Below, piece by piece: positions 12,875-12,878 of a DNA stretch of 12,878 bases. Under the pieces are notes generated by a model that saw only the letters and a program-made list of their open reading frames with translations, searched no databases and was not told the origin of the DNA. A program made the translations under genes and the position numbers. Position 1 is the first letter of the stretch. Each line of letters starts with the position of its first letter. Location: positions 1 to 12,878 of the forward strand of contig DUQY01000188.1 in assembly GCA_012837565.1 (NCBI GenBank), written 5' to 3'. The DNA is from Bacteroidales bacterium (lineage in GTDB: Bacteria > Bacteroidota > Bacteroidia > Bacteroidales > P3).

Positions 12875-12878
12875 TAAA

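Noticed and set aside
1..12878. CRISPR array, insertion sequence, prophage, toxin-antitoxin or defence genes
   Set aside because: No regularly spaced repeats, transposase motifs, integrase or defence-family signatures are visible, although a tRNA cluster could have been an integration site.

Overview
The window looks like core chromosome of a low-GC member of the Bacteroidota, most likely a Bacteroidales-like lineage. Three things point there. The gene order biotin ligase / rsfS-ftsH-LUD-cdsA is familiar from that phylum. Promoters fit the Bacteroidota -7 element TAnnTTTG (for example 7377-7384, 8271-8278 and 8387-8394). Most start codons are preceded by A/T-rich sequence without a clear Shine-Dalgarno. 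The assignment rests on protein and motif recognition only.

Left part (354-7133, minus strand): a compact run of eight genes with gaps of 0 to 21 nt, read right to left from a promoter near 7154-7161. The order is rsfS (ribosome silencing factor), ftsH (membrane AAA+ zinc protease), a LUD-domain protein, cdsA (CDP-diacylglycerol synthesis), a short phosphatidylserine decarboxylase, an RluA-type pseudouridine synthase, mtgA (peptidoglycan glycosyltransferase), and an unrecognised 228-residue protein. The theme is envelope building (phospholipid and peptidoglycan), membrane quality control and ribosome maintenance. An AT-rich hairpin at 265-294 may end the transcript. The first 350 bases contain several hairpin-forming repeats but no recognisable gene.

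Middle (7134-8423): a divergent regulatory region with a palindrome and an inverted repeat, then birA (a biotin-protein ligase without a DNA-binding domain), then a 273-base leader. That leader carries two promoter-like elements and, between them, a boxA-like motif of the kind that precedes rRNA operons.

Right part (8424-12878, plus strand): tRNA-Thr(UGU), tRNA-Tyr(GUA), tRNA-Gly(UCC), tRNA-Thr(GGU), tuf, a strong terminator-like hairpin, tRNA-Trp(CCA), secE, nusG, rplK, rplA and rplJ. This is the very widely conserved translation/transcription cluster that normally continues into rplL-rpoB-rpoC; rplJ ends 4 bases before the window does.

I see no CRISPR array, insertion sequence, phage gene, toxin-antitoxin pair or defence system, and nothing that amounts to a new multi-gene system. 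The points most worth a second look are regulatory. One is the boxA-like leader combined with a 15-bp hairpin abutting tRNA-Trp, in a transcript that also encodes NusG. Others are an 11-base motif repeated in three consecutive ribosomal-protein spacers, the symmetric elements between rsfS and birA, and the unknown gene at 354-1040.
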